From the NCBI GenBank assembly GCA_964569845.1, contig CAZMUQ010000027.1, positions 1 to 13,957 on the forward strand: a stretch of 13,957 bases of DNA, in the 5' to 3' direction. Below, one piece after another: positions 1-7,070 of the stretch (position 1 is its first letter; each line of letters opens with the position of its first letter). Position numbers and translations under genes: made by a program. The notes below the pieces were generated by a model. It was not told the DNA's origin. It was given only the letters and a program-made list of their open reading frames with translations, and did not search any database. Source of the DNA: CAZMUQ01 sp964569845. Its GTDB lineage: Archaea > Thermoproteota > Bathyarchaeia > Hecatellales > Hecatellaceae.

Positions 1-43
1 AAAGAATGATGTGATAGATGTTTGTTTCATCCGTCATTTAAGC

Positions 44-1186
44 CTACTCTCTAGGCCAACACCACCACTGTTGCTTGTATGGGGGGATATGTTCCCAGCT
101 TATAAATGGGAACTGGTCTGGAGATGTTTGAAGAGCCCACTTTAAAGGTTTCTTTAAAACTCTTCCACTCTTTGTTGAGTATGGCCTTAAGTCTCTCTCT
201 AAAACCCATTCTAGAAGTCTTCCAAGTCCTAAAACTCTATCAATATTTACACCAGTATCAACACCCATCTCATCAAGCATAACAAGCGTATCCTCGGTTG
301 AGCAGTTTCCAGTTAAATCTGAGAATGTGTAAAGAGTTCCTGTTCCTGCGGGTACAATACCGTCAGCAAAAAATGTTGGCTGTCCACCTAACCCTCCAAG
401 AGAAGCTTCAACGATTTCTGCTCCTCCAAGTATTGCTGCTAAAGTGTTAGCTAAACCCATACCTCTAGTATCATGGAAATGTGCTAGATGACAATCTGCA
501 TCTGGAAATCTGTCATGAAGTTCACAGTAAAACTCGTAAACCTCTTTTGGATTAGCTTCACCAGTAGTATCACATGGTGTAAACTTTTTAATACCCATTT
601 CTAAGCCTTTTTCAATAAGCCACATAGCTTTCTTAGTTGTTTTTTCCCAAGGCCAGTTACCAGTAATAGGGCAACCAAAAACTGATGCTATAGCCATATC
701 TATAGTTATACCTGCACCTTGACAAAGCTCAACGAATGCTGGAATCTCCTTTAAAAATTGTTCAACAGTTCTATTAGCATTCCTCATGCAATGCTCATCT
801 GTTGTTGAAATTGTAAAAGCACAAATATCTACTGGTAACCCTTCATCTTTAGCTTTAACAGCTCTTTCAAAAGCTCTCTTAGTCATAGCATAACATTTAT
901 ACTTTACACCAGGCTTCCTTTTAATTCCCCTAAGAACATCCTCAGCATCCCTAAATTGAGGCATCCATCTTGGATGAGCAAAATTTGTAACCTCAACAGT
1001 ATCAAACCCGCACTCAGAAAACTGGTTTATAAAGAAAACCTTAGTTTCTGTTGGCAGTATTTTTCTTTCATGCTGAATACCATCCCTAGCAAGAAGCTCA
1101 ACCATCTTAACATGTTTAGGCAGCTGACTATCAAAAAGCTCCTTAATAAATTTCCTATTTTCTTCTTGAATCTTTGTATGAGTCAA
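44..1186 (-). CDS. HMG-CoA lyase-like (HMGL/DRE-TIM family) enzyme lacking the catalytic Cys
   Basis: A 380-residue member of the HMGL-like TIM-barrel family (HMG-CoA lyase, isopropylmalate/homocitrate synthase relatives). The order of blocks follows HMG-CoA lyase: RDGIQ at residues 34-38 (metal and substrate Arg/Asp), EVTNFAHPRWMPQ near 65-77, the GCP block at 171-173, metal-binding HFHDT at 236-240, and the GLGG loop at 265-268. In HMG-CoA lyase that loop continues with Cys-Pro, the Cys being catalytic. Here it is Gln269-Pro, followed by a segment longer than usual (about 271-295). It may therefore cleave or condense a different acyl-CoA or keto acid. The start is TTG, preceded by a GGGGGA SD; the first HMGL block begins about 28 residues in. 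It lies 20 bp downstream of the acyl-CoA synthetase gene on the same strand, so the two are probably co-transcribed. The C-terminus (371-380) is unusually Trp-rich. The family is certain, the substrate unknown. Confidence 0.85.
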   Translation of the reverse strand: MTHTKIQEENRKFIKELFDSQLPKHVKMVELLARDGIQHERKILPTETKVFFINQFSECGFDTVEVTNFAHPRWMPQFRDAEDVLRGIKRKPGVKYKCYAMTKRAFERAVKAKDEGLPVDICAFTISTTDEHCMRNANRTVEQFLKEIPAFVELCQGAGITIDMAIASVFGCPITGNWPWEKTTKKAMWLIEKGLEMGIKKFTPCDTTGEANPKEVYEFYCELHDRFPDADCHLAHFHDTRGMGLANTLAAILGGAEIVEASLGGLGGQPTFFADGIVPAGTGTLYTFSDLTGNCSTEDTLVMLDEMGVDTGVNIDRVLGLGRLLEWVLERDLRPYSTKSGRVLKKPLKWALQTSPDQFPFISWEHIPPYKQQWWCWPRE

Positions 1187-1206
1187 TTCGCTTAAATCCC
1201 CCTTTC

Positions 1207-2793
1207 CTATTCAGAAGAGAGAAAGAGAGTTTTATGCTGTTCTCTTAAAATTCTCTTTAAAATTTTTCCTGTTAAGGTTCTTGGAAAATCATCCATGAAT
1301 ACTATTTTCTTTGGAGCCTTAAACCTTGCAATTCTTTCTTTACACCATTGAACAAGCTCATCTTCAGAAGTCTTCATACCCTCCCTAAGCTTAACAAAAG
1401 CTGTAACAGCTTGCCCCCATTTTTCATGCGGTAAACCTACAACAGCACACTCATAAACTGCTGGATGCTCCATTAAAACATTTTCAACCTCAGTTGATGC
1501 TACATGTTCACCTCCGGTTACAATAACGTCATCAGACCTTTCAGCTAAATGTAGATATCCATCCTCATCAAACCATCCTAAATCTCCAGCTGTAACCCAT
1601 TCACCCTTAATAGCTTTAGCAGTTTTTTCAGGATCCTTATAGTAACCTAAAAATGCCATAGGAGTTTTAACCCATATCTGGCCTACAACACCTGGTGGAC
1701 ATTCCTTACCATTCTCATCCAGTATTTTAACTTCTATCCCAGGTAAAACTTGACCAACCGTATCAAGTTTTCTACCTTGAATAATATCCTTATGTCTTAG
1801 GGTTGTAACTGGGCCTGTTTCTGTTGAACCATAACTATTACTTAACCTAATATTTTTGAAGAAGTTTACAACTTTTTTAATGGTTGATGGGTAAAGCATT
1901 GCTGAACCACTACCAATTGATTCGACACTGCTTGCATCATACTTCTTTTTAACTTCATCTGGAAGTTCAAGCATTGAAAGAAGCATTGCAGGTACAACAG
2001 ACGTCGTTGTAACCTTGTACTTATCTATAAGCCTAAGAACCTCCTCAGCATCAAACTTCCCACCAGGAGCCCTATAAATTACGTTTGTTCCACCATACCA
2101 GAAGGTTATGGAGGTACTCCAAATAGAGTTTGAATGAACCAGAGGCATAAGAACCAGCAAAACTCTTTTTTCAGGGTTTACACCCTCCCTAGACCATCCT
2201 CTCATAACAGCATGCCGCATATTTTCAAGTAAAGCCTTATGGGAAACCATAACACCCTTAGGTAAACCTGTTGTTCCAGAGGTATAGCCAATATAGCATA
2301 GGTCTGAGGGTTTGATATATACATCAGGGTCTTCAGGGGATCCGCTAGAGATAAAGTCCTCGTAGCTTAGCATGTTTGAAGGAACTTCCTCACCTATCAC
2401 TATGTAGTGTTTAATCTTTTTAAGGTCCTCCATTATTGGAGCTATTGTCCCCAAAAGTTCATCCTCAATTATCATTACTTCAGCATCGCAATGGTTTATT
2501 ATATACTTCATATTTTCCAATGTTAATCTGTAGTTTATGGGTACAAGAACAATTCCAGCTCTAATTAAGGCTTGAATTATTTCAACAGCCTCTAAGCAGT
2601 TGTAGGTTAAGTAGGCAACCTTATCACCTTTTTTTATACCAAAGCTCATCAACGCATTCGCCAGTCTATTAACTCTCTCATCAAGCTCCTTATAGGTTAT
2701 ACTTTTAATTATCTCCCCATGCTCAAAGATTGCAGCCTTTTTTTCAGGGTATTTCCAGGAGCTGACTTTTAAGCCCATGCTGACATCCATCAT
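1207..2793 (-). CDS. AMP-forming acyl-CoA synthetase (ANL superfamily)
   Basis: A 528-residue adenylate-forming ligase that activates a carboxylic acid through an acyl-AMP to an acyl-CoA in the cytoplasm. All core motifs are visible: the phosphate loop YTSGTTGLPKG (170-180), YGSTETG (321-327), TAGD with Asp404, the hinge region ERSDD with Arg419, the GGEHVASTEVE segment (427-437) typical of medium/long-chain acyl-CoA ligases rather than acetyl-CoA synthetase, and the C-terminal RTLTGKILKR block with catalytic Lys510. Length is normal for the family. The start is ATG behind a purine-rich GGTGGTAGGAA leader; a second ATG follows immediately. It is the first gene of a two-gene operon with the HMGL-like enzyme, which suggests a short acid-utilisation or degradation pathway. 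Lys510 is the kind of lysine inactivated by AcuA/Pat acetyltransferases, and an AcuA-like gene lies at 7167-7829. The acid substrate cannot be told from the sequence. Confidence 0.92.
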   Translation of the reverse strand: MMDVSMGLKVSSWKYPEKKAAIFEHGEIIKSITYKELDERVNRLANALMSFGIKKGDKVAYLTYNCLEAVEIIQALIRAGIVLVPINYRLTLENMKYIINHCDAEVMIIEDELLGTIAPIMEDLKKIKHYIVIGEEVPSNMLSYEDFISSGSPEDPDVYIKPSDLCYIGYTSGTTGLPKGVMVSHKALLENMRHAVMRGWSREGVNPEKRVLLVLMPLVHSNSIWSTSITFWYGGTNVIYRAPGGKFDAEEVLRLIDKYKVTTTSVVPAMLLSMLELPDEVKKKYDASSVESIGSGSAMLYPSTIKKVVNFFKNIRLSNSYGSTETGPVTTLRHKDIIQGRKLDTVGQVLPGIEVKILDENGKECPPGVVGQIWVKTPMAFLGYYKDPEKTAKAIKGEWVTAGDLGWFDEDGYLHLAERSDDVIVTGGEHVASTEVENVLMEHPAVYECAVVGLPHEKWGQAVTAFVKLREGMKTSEDELVQWCKERIARFKAPKKIVFMDDFPRTLTGKILKRILREQHKTLFLSSE

Positions 2794-2963
2794 TTCCTAC
2801 CACCTACCTAATATTTGAATGAAGATAAACAAGTACACATTTGTATATTTTTTAGATACTACGATGTATTGAAAAAAGCATTATAAGACTTGCCTACAAA
2901 TTCTATGTAGAAATTTTCCAGAATTTATACTAAATTTTAAACAAAATTGTAGAGAATACTTTT
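2794..2963 (-). promoter_or_regulatory. Promoter region of the acyl-CoA synthetase operon
   Basis: This 170-bp A+T-rich gap separates the DUF1614 stop from the acyl-CoA synthetase start. On the minus strand an AAAAAATATAC stretch at about 2844-2854 is a reasonable TATA box, about 50 bases before the ATG. A run of six T (plus-strand A at 2872-2877) could end transcription of the DUF1614 gene. No RNA gene or ORF is evident here. The assignment is by sequence resemblance only. Confidence 0.4.
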
Positions 2964-3743
2964 TTAGGTGGTTAAAAGGAAAATAAGAAAGACAGCCATA
3001 ACACCTGTAAGATAGATACCATCAAAAGTTCCAGCACCCCCTATACTAATCATTATAGCTCCAAGGTTTGGAAGTTTTTTAAGGTTAAGAAGGTCAGCAC
3101 CAATTAATGTTCCAAGTGAACCTGAAACATATGCAATAATATAGGGGTTTGCTGGTGTAAAAACCGGAAAAATTATAATTGTTAGAAGTGCCGTTAAAAG
3201 TGGTGGAAGAAAACCTGGAACCATAATACCTACACCTGGAACAATCCTAGAAAACTTGTTAACTACTAATGTAATAATAAAAGTTAAGAGGAAAATTTTC
3301 ATGTAAGTTAATGGAGGATTAGGATCTGAGATAGGTATAGTATATAGAAGAAGATAAGCTGAAACAAAAATAGGGATTATTGCTCCACCAAGGTTTATAG
3401 CAACAATCATCTTCTGCTCTCTTAAAACAACTTCAGGAATTATCCACCTAAAACCAAAAAATGATATTTCACGGGAAATAAACGTTGGCTGATTTACTTT
3501 AAACTCCTTTAATGGAAAATTTATCATACCTCCAATCAATGAAACCCATATTACAATAAAAACTAAAGGTAAGGGTAAACCAAGCCCATACCTAAAAACA
3601 ACACTATAAAACATTAGAAAAAATGGCAGAAAGATCAATGTTATCAGAAATACTAAGAAAAATTGAGGTAAAACTATTGGTTGTAAAATTATCCTCTTCT
3701 TCCTCTCCTTAGTAGAGAAATATTCATCTAACATTCTATTCAA
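2964..3743 (-). CDS. DUF1614 family integral membrane protein, probably truncated or re-started at its 5' end
   Basis: A 259-residue polytopic membrane protein with about seven hydrophobic segments (roughly residues 24-47, 54-73, 112-133, 147-162, 178-196, 200-218, 230-257). The conserved blocks match DUF1614/COG4089: AINLGGAIIP (115-124), VPGVGI (168-173), GTLIGADL (211-218) and SIGGAGTFDGIYLTG (233-247). The function is unknown; transport of a small solute or ion is only a guess. The first available start is TTG at 3743, with no convincing SD; an ATG lies three codons later. The reading frame stays open without a start codon upstream as far as the end of the TnpB element, giving plausible protein sequence (FRKVYPNVDIIYIIP and beyond). 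The original 5' end may therefore have been removed by the insertion. The family call is firm, the start is not. Confidence 0.75.
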   Translation of the reverse strand: MNRMLDEYFSTKERKKRIILQPIVLPQFFLVFLITLIFLPFFLMFYSVVFRYGLGLPLPLVFIVIWVSLIGGMINFPLKEFKVNQPTFISREISFFGFRWIIPEVVLREQKMIVAINLGGAIIPIFVSAYLLLYTIPISDPNPPLTYMKIFLLTFIITLVVNKFSRIVPGVGIMVPGFLPPLLTALLTIIIFPVFTPANPYIIAYVSGSLGTLIGADLLNLKKLPNLGAIMISIGGAGTFDGIYLTGVMAVFLIFLLTT

Positions 3744-3807
3744 GCCAACTACTTCAGCTAATTTAACAGGAATAATGTATATAATATCTACATTAGGATA
3801 AACTTTC

Positions 3808-3960
3808 CTAAACAGGGTTCTGCCTAGATGGGTGTTGTAAACTGTGTGTTGGTTGTTCCATCTAGGCTTCCCCCATCAAGGTCATCTGGGGGTTTTCGGG
3901 GTGAACCCAAACTCCCCACATATTTGGCTAGGATATTCATCGCACCAGCAACATGTCTGT
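3808..3960 (-). ncRNA. Candidate omega RNA / right-end structure of the TnpB element
   Basis: In TnpB elements the guide RNA covers the tnpB 3' end and the right end. This region has two hairpins. One is a perfect 10-bp inverted repeat GCCTAGATGG (3822-3831) with CCATCTAGGC (3858-3867), loop 26 nt, containing the tnpB stop codon. The other is CCCCCA (3870-3875) with TGGGGG (3887-3892). Hairpins are seen; function as a guide scaffold is inferred from the family. The guide would be read from the flank below 3808, that is, the 5' part of the DUF1614 gene. The outer limits are approximate. Confidence 0.4.
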
Positions 3961-4945
3961 CTAGACCGCAAGTTGGACATTTCGGGGAACTATCTATCCT
4001 ACCCCCACATCTCGGACAAACCTTAGAGGTATCTCTTGGATTAACATAAAATATGGGCATACGATTATTCAAATTAGCCTTATAGTGGATGAAGAGCTGT
4101 AAGCGCCTAAAATTCCATGAATGTAGCCTGCGGTTAAGCCTCCTACCATAGTCTATGCGGTTTCTTATACCCTTCAAATCCTCCAAGATTATCGCTTTAC
4201 CCTTGAACGTTTCAACAATCCGCTTTGAAACCTTGTGGAGGACGTCATTAACTCTCCTCTTTTCCCTTTCACGATATTTAGCTAAGACCTTTACTTTAGT
4301 CCTTAAGCTCCTAATTTTCTTCTGAATGCTTCTCCGCTTCTTAAAATAGACATGATGTAACCTCTTGACTTCCGTTAAGTCAAAGACCTTAACCTCTCCA
4401 CCATCATAGGCTGTTACGTTTGTTTCATTTAAGTCTAAAGCTACATATCCGTTTGGCTTTGTCAGGTCTATTTGCTGTTTGAGGGGTATTATAACCCACC
4501 TCTCGTTTATTATTGGCTCTCCAACCTTAGCCTTACCCTGTCTCCAGAGTTTAACAAACTTCCGCTGGTAACTCCCCATTTCAAGGTTTAGATAAACAAA
4601 TTTGCGTGGCTTAACTGAAATCCTAAGTCTTTCACCCTCAAACCTGCAGAGCATAGGGTTAAGCTTAACGATAGCCTTCCTAACTACGGGTTTCTCCCCC
4701 TTAAACCTCCAACCCCTAACAATAGATAGTGCAACCCTGTAGGCTGTGGGGAAGAAAGCCCTACTATAATCATATCTTTGTGAAAGCTCACCATAAACCA
4801 GCCTATGAAGCTTACTAATGCTAGTCGCTTTATGCTGGACAGCCTTATCTATGCAAAAGTTCACCATGTCCTTAAAATCTCTTAGAAGCCCGTCTATCTC
4901 AGGGGTCTTCTCGTAGCCAAACTTAACGCTTAGGATGACCTCCAA
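3824..4945 (-). CDS. tnpB: TnpB-family RNA-guided nuclease-like protein with altered RuvC-III
   Basis: A 373-residue OrfB/TnpB protein, the ancestor-type of Cas12, which normally cuts DNA guided by an omega RNA from the element's right end. RuvC-I is YVALDLNETN (Asp171), RuvC-II is IILEDLKG (Glu255), and a zinc finger is formed by Cys310, 313, 323 and 326. After the finger most TnpBs have D-R-D-x-N-A-A, the second Asp being catalytic. Here the residues are D329-R-H-V-A-G-A, so the catalytic Asp is His331 and the Asn is Ala333. The protein may be nuclease-dead or use a rearranged site (Asp329). The start is TTG, the only usable one after an upstream in-frame TAA, and it has no SD. The C-terminal 25 residues are low in complexity because the codons double as right-end hairpin sequence. 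The reading frame is intact. Confidence 0.9.
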   Translation of the reverse strand: MEVILSVKFGYEKTPEIDGLLRDFKDMVNFCIDKAVQHKATSISKLHRLVYGELSQRYDYSRAFFPTAYRVALSIVRGWRFKGEKPVVRKAIVKLNPMLCRFEGERLRISVKPRKFVYLNLEMGSYQRKFVKLWRQGKAKVGEPIINERWVIIPLKQQIDLTKPNGYVALDLNETNVTAYDGGEVKVFDLTEVKRLHHVYFKKRRSIQKKIRSLRTKVKVLAKYREREKRRVNDVLHKVSKRIVETFKGKAIILEDLKGIRNRIDYGRRLNRRLHSWNFRRLQLFIHYKANLNNRMPIFYVNPRDTSKVCPRCGGRIDSSPKCPTCGLDRHVAGAMNILAKYVGSLGSPRKPPDDLDGGSLDGTTNTQFTTPI

Positions 4946-5029
4946 ATCAAATGGAATTTACCCAGAGTAAAATTTAAGTCTTTCACCAACACTTACTTTA
5001 CAACACGAAATTAGGCAGAACCCTAAACA

Positions 5030-5065
5030 GTAAACATTTATCAACCTTAAAAGTATAGGTTTTCT
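5030..5065 (+). promoter_or_regulatory. Possible promoter of the C/D box sRNA
   Basis: A+T-rich sequence with AACATTTATC (about 5033-5042) and CTTAAAAGTATA (5046-5057) upstream of the C box. Either could be a TATA element; the first lies close to the usual 26-bp distance from the expected RNA 5' end. It abuts the left end of the TnpB element at about 5029, so the insertion stopped just short of this promoter. Weak evidence, by position and composition only. Confidence 0.3.
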
Positions 5066-5122
5066 TTGGATGATGAGTGGCGACGACAATGAATTGATGA
5101 TTTTGGTCCACATTCTGACTAA
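5066..5122 (+). ncRNA. C/D box sRNA (2'-O-methylation guide)
   Basis: The complete box order of an archaeal C/D sRNA is present. C box ATGATGA at 5070-5076, 12-nt guide at 5077-5088, D' box ATGA (variant of CTGA) at 5089-5092, 2-nt spacer, perfect C' box TGATGA at 5095-5100, 14-nt guide segment at 5101-5114, and perfect D box CTGA at 5115-5118. TTGG (5066-5069) can pair with CTAA (5119-5122) as a 4-bp terminal stem that includes one G-U. The 57-nt length is typical. It would bind L7Ae, Nop5 and fibrillarin. By the D+5 rule the guided bases face 5110 and 5084. The D guide matches targets with AATGTGGACC, the D' guide TGTCGTCGCCAC; I could not place either with confidence in rRNA or tRNA. It lies between the archease stop and the TnpB element, opposite in strand to both. 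Confidence 0.7.
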
Positions 5123-5126
5123 TAAA

Positions 5127-5576
5127 TTAAATATCAAAAAGAACTTTAACAACAATTAAATCATCCTCCTTCCCTATTTCCATTGAATGGTAAGTTACAG
5201 CTTTAACTTCAACTTTTGATGGATGCTTTTCAGGATTAAACTGTTCACCCCAAGCTTCACCTTTAAGCCTAAAACCACTAGGAAAACTGCTAATCTCATA
5301 AATCTTAAATTTTGAAAAAAGCATACCTTCAGAGCCAAACCTTATAAGCAGATTCTCAAGCCAATTATAGAGTAAAGCTTTCTCATCTTCACCTTCAACA
5401 TAAACTTCAACCTTAATTTTAGGTTCAACAAGCTTCGCATCAGTCATTGATTGAAACATTGCTAAAGCTGCATTTTCAAAAGCTTCTTCTAAAGTTTTAC
5501 CATAAGCTGCAACATAAATGTCGCTTACATGCTCAAGAAATTTAAATTTTGATGTACCCAAGTTTCTTAACCTCAA
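5127..5576 (-). CDS. Archease (RtcB tRNA ligase activator)
   Basis: A 149-residue archease. The family activates the RNA ligase RtcB, which joins tRNA exons, by promoting guanylylation and multiple turnover, and it binds metal through conserved Asp/His. Visible signatures: FLEHVSDI (His16, Asp19), the helix AYGKTLEEAFENAALAMF (24-41), WLENLL (72-77), KAVTYHSMEI (125-134) and the terminal VLFDI (Asp148). Length is typical. The most upstream TTG (5576) lacks an SD. A second TTG at codon 6 (5561) is preceded by GAGGT at 8-nt spacing and gives an N-terminus closer to family length, so 5561 may be the true start. It lies 17 bp after hdrB and is probably co-transcribed with hdrCB, an unusual partner for an RNA-repair cofactor. 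No RtcB gene is in the window. Confidence 0.92.
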   Translation of the reverse strand: MRLRNLGTSKFKFLEHVSDIYVAAYGKTLEEAFENAALAMFQSMTDAKLVEPKIKVEVYVEGEDEKALLYNWLENLLIRFGSEGMLFSKFKIYEISSFPSGFRLKGEAWGEQFNPEKHPSKVEVKAVTYHSMEIGKEDDLIVVKVLFDI

Positions 5577-5593
5577 AATAAGTTTACATAAGG

Positions 5594-6541
5594 CTAAGTT
5601 AAAACCTTGCCTTTAAATCTAATCATTCTCCAATTTTTAAGGTAATCTTCAATTTGGGGGAGAGTTATAGGAGTAAAATGGGATTGTAAGGCTAACTCCT
5701 TTAAAACATCAAATCCTAAAACTAAGCCAACAAGTTCAGATATATGAAGAACAGGAAGACTAAACTTTTTAAGTTTTTCATTTCTTGCAAATTCGTCAAA
5801 AGTGTAAAGACAAGCTGGACAAGTGACAACGATAAGATTTGCACCAGCTTCTTTCATAGATTTAAGTTTAGCTTTTGTTACATTGGTAGATAGTTTAGGA
5901 TTTTTAAGTGATGAGATATTAAGTTTTACACCACAACAAAGATGTTTTTCACCATACTCAACAACTTCACCACCAAGTTTGCTTACAAGTTCTTCAAGAA
6001 AACCTGGATCTTCAGAATTTCCTAAAACTTTTTCAGGAGAAGATTTCATGTAGTGGCATCCATAATGAACTGCAACTTTAACTCCTTCAAGACTAATTTT
6101 TTGTTGCTCCAATATCTTATCCTTAGCCCTGTAAAATACTTCAGCCACATGAAAAATGTTAACATTCCAATCAGGTTTAATATTAAGACTGCCTAAGGCC
6201 TTTTCAACTTCAAGCATAGACTGATTTTCCTTAATATTTTTTAGTACACGTAGAAAAGCACCATAACATGTATCGCAAACTGTAACTATATTTTTTGAGT
6301 ATTTTTCTGCAACCCAAATATTCCAGCCTGCAAGTGCTATAAGAATTTTAAAATCTGCAAAACCTGAAAAATTTGCAAAACTTCCACAGCAAGCTTCCTC
6401 ATAGGAAGTGTAAGGAGTATAACCTAGATTTTTAAGAGCCTTAAGAGTTGAATACTCAATACCGGGGTATCTACTTTTTGCTTGACATCCAAGAAAAACA
6501 AAAAGGGAGCCTTTATCAGGAATCTCATCAACGTTTTTCAT
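5594..6541 (-). CDS. hdrB: Heterodisulfide reductase subunit B-like protein (two CCG domains)
   Basis: A 315-residue HdrB homologue. In methanogens HdrB holds two noncubane [4Fe-4S] clusters that reduce the CoM-S-S-CoB disulfide; other archaea use the module on unknown thiols. Both cysteine sets are complete: Cys19, Cys51-Cys52, Cys89 and Cys92 in the first CCG domain, and Cys162, Cys202-Cys203, Cys241 and Cys244 in the second. The spacings (31 and 36; 39 and 37 residues) agree with the CX31-39CCX35-36CXXC signature apart from one extra residue. The ATG start overlaps the end of hdrC by 14 bp, a sign of translational coupling. About 35 C-terminal residues follow the second domain. Its partners are HdrC (upstream gene) and HdrA (9268-11652). 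The chemistry of the substrate cannot be inferred, since no methanogenesis gene is visible here. Confidence 0.9.
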   Translation of the reverse strand: MKNVDEIPDKGSLFVFLGCQAKSRYPGIEYSTLKALKNLGYTPYTSYEEACCGSFANFSGFADFKILIALAGWNIWVAEKYSKNIVTVCDTCYGAFLRVLKNIKENQSMLEVEKALGSLNIKPDWNVNIFHVAEVFYRAKDKILEQQKISLEGVKVAVHYGCHYMKSSPEKVLGNSEDPGFLEELVSKLGGEVVEYGEKHLCCGVKLNISSLKNPKLSTNVTKAKLKSMKEAGANLIVVTCPACLYTFDEFARNEKLKKFSLPVLHISELVGLVLGFDVLKELALQSHFTPITLPQIEDYLKNWRMIRFKGKVLT

Positions 6542-7070
6542 TTACACCACCCTTATAAGTTGAGCTTAACCTTGAAAGAAGCTCTTCAAATCCAAGCTGC
6601 CTTAAGATATCCTTAATTTTTCCTAAGGATTCTTTAGGTATTTCCGCTGAAGGGGGAAGACCAATAAATCTTCTGATGTTTATTCTTCCAAAGGGTAGAA
6701 TTAATCCCGTATTTAGTAGGTTTTTCATAGATTCCTCCATTAACATATAGATTTTATCAGCAAATCCTTCAGCTAGTAAACTCATCCTTAACTTGATAAC
6801 AACCTCTGGTAAAGGTATATTATGGGGACAAAGTTTACTACAATCAAAGCATAAAAAACATTTCCAAGCTAATTCTAGACTCCCCTTAGAAGAAGATAAA
6901 TTTTCTTTTCTAAGCATCTTTAACGATAAAAGTCTTGCATTAAAATCTTTTAGTAAAAATCTTGTTGGAGGACATACAGAAGCACATAAACCACACTGAA
7001 GACAAACTTTTACGAGGTTAAAAAGTTCTGCACTTTCCTTATTTTGAAGAAGTTTTCCTTTTGAAGCCAA
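6528..7070 (-). CDS. hdrC: Heterodisulfide reductase subunit C-like ferredoxin
   Basis: A 180-residue HdrC homologue that passes electrons from HdrA to the HdrB active site. Two cubane [4Fe-4S] motifs are seen: CLQCGLCASVCP (Cys23, 26, 29, 33) and CFLCFDCSKLCP (Cys71, 74, 77, 81), set in the helical fold usual for HdrC/GlpC proteins. The start is TTG at 7070, the first possible start after an in-frame TAA two codons upstream, with AGGT five bases before it and a stronger GGAGGT further up (7085-7090). It is the first gene of hdrC-hdrB-archease. The 96-bp gap to the GNAT gene probably contains a promoter, and it includes a 7-bp inverted repeat. HdrC is a separate gene here, as in hydrogenotrophic methanogens, and not a membrane-type HdrDE. 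Confidence 0.9.
   Translation of the reverse strand: MASKGKLLQNKESAELFNLVKVCLQCGLCASVCPPTRFLLKDFNARLLSLKMLRKENLSSSKGSLELAWKCFLCFDCSKLCPHNIPLPEVVIKLRMSLLAEGFADKIYMLMEESMKNLLNTGLILPFGRINIRRFIGLPPSAEIPKESLGKIKDILRQLGFEELLSRLSSTYKGGVNEKR

Larger units (their letters stand above)
3808..5029 (-). mobile_element. TnpB-only insertion element (IS200/IS605-like, no TnpA)
   Basis: An element of about 1.2 kb built around a tnpB gene with no transposase partner. Its ends are visible. In the tnpB direction the left end reads CTGTTTAGGGTTCTGCCTAA and the right end CTAGGCAGAACCCTGTTTAG, then G. They share a 13-bp inverted match (3814-3826 and 5012-5024) and a 9-bp direct repeat CTGTTTAGG at the extremities. 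The left end can fold as TTAGG-GTTCTG-CCTAA and is preceded by TTTAC, like the TTAC target of IS608. Exact boundaries are uncertain by about 10 bp. The direct and inverted repeats could alternatively be read as target duplication plus terminal inverted repeats. The tnpB region looks visibly richer in G+C than its neighbours, which agrees with a foreign origin. Confidence 0.65.

Noticed and set aside
1..43. Short leading segment before the HMGL-like stop codon
   Set aside because: Too short to assign. It has ATGATG and TGATAG strings but no C/D box order and no ORF.
5036..5121. A second minus-strand open frame through the sRNA (beginning near GTG at 5111) that could continue into DUF1614 if the element were removed
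   Set aside because: It has no SD and uses G+C-rich codons unlike the neighbours exactly where the sRNA guide lies. The box pattern on the other strand explains this sequence better.
4958..5155. A 65-codon minus-strand open frame starting inside archease
   Set aside because: It overlaps the archease end, runs antisense through the C/D box sRNA and into the left end of the TnpB element, and its peptide has no recognisable feature. Chance opening is more likely.
6528..6541. Frameshift between hdrC and hdrB
   Set aside because: The 14-bp overlap is ordinary translational coupling: both proteins have complete cysteine sets and normal lengths.
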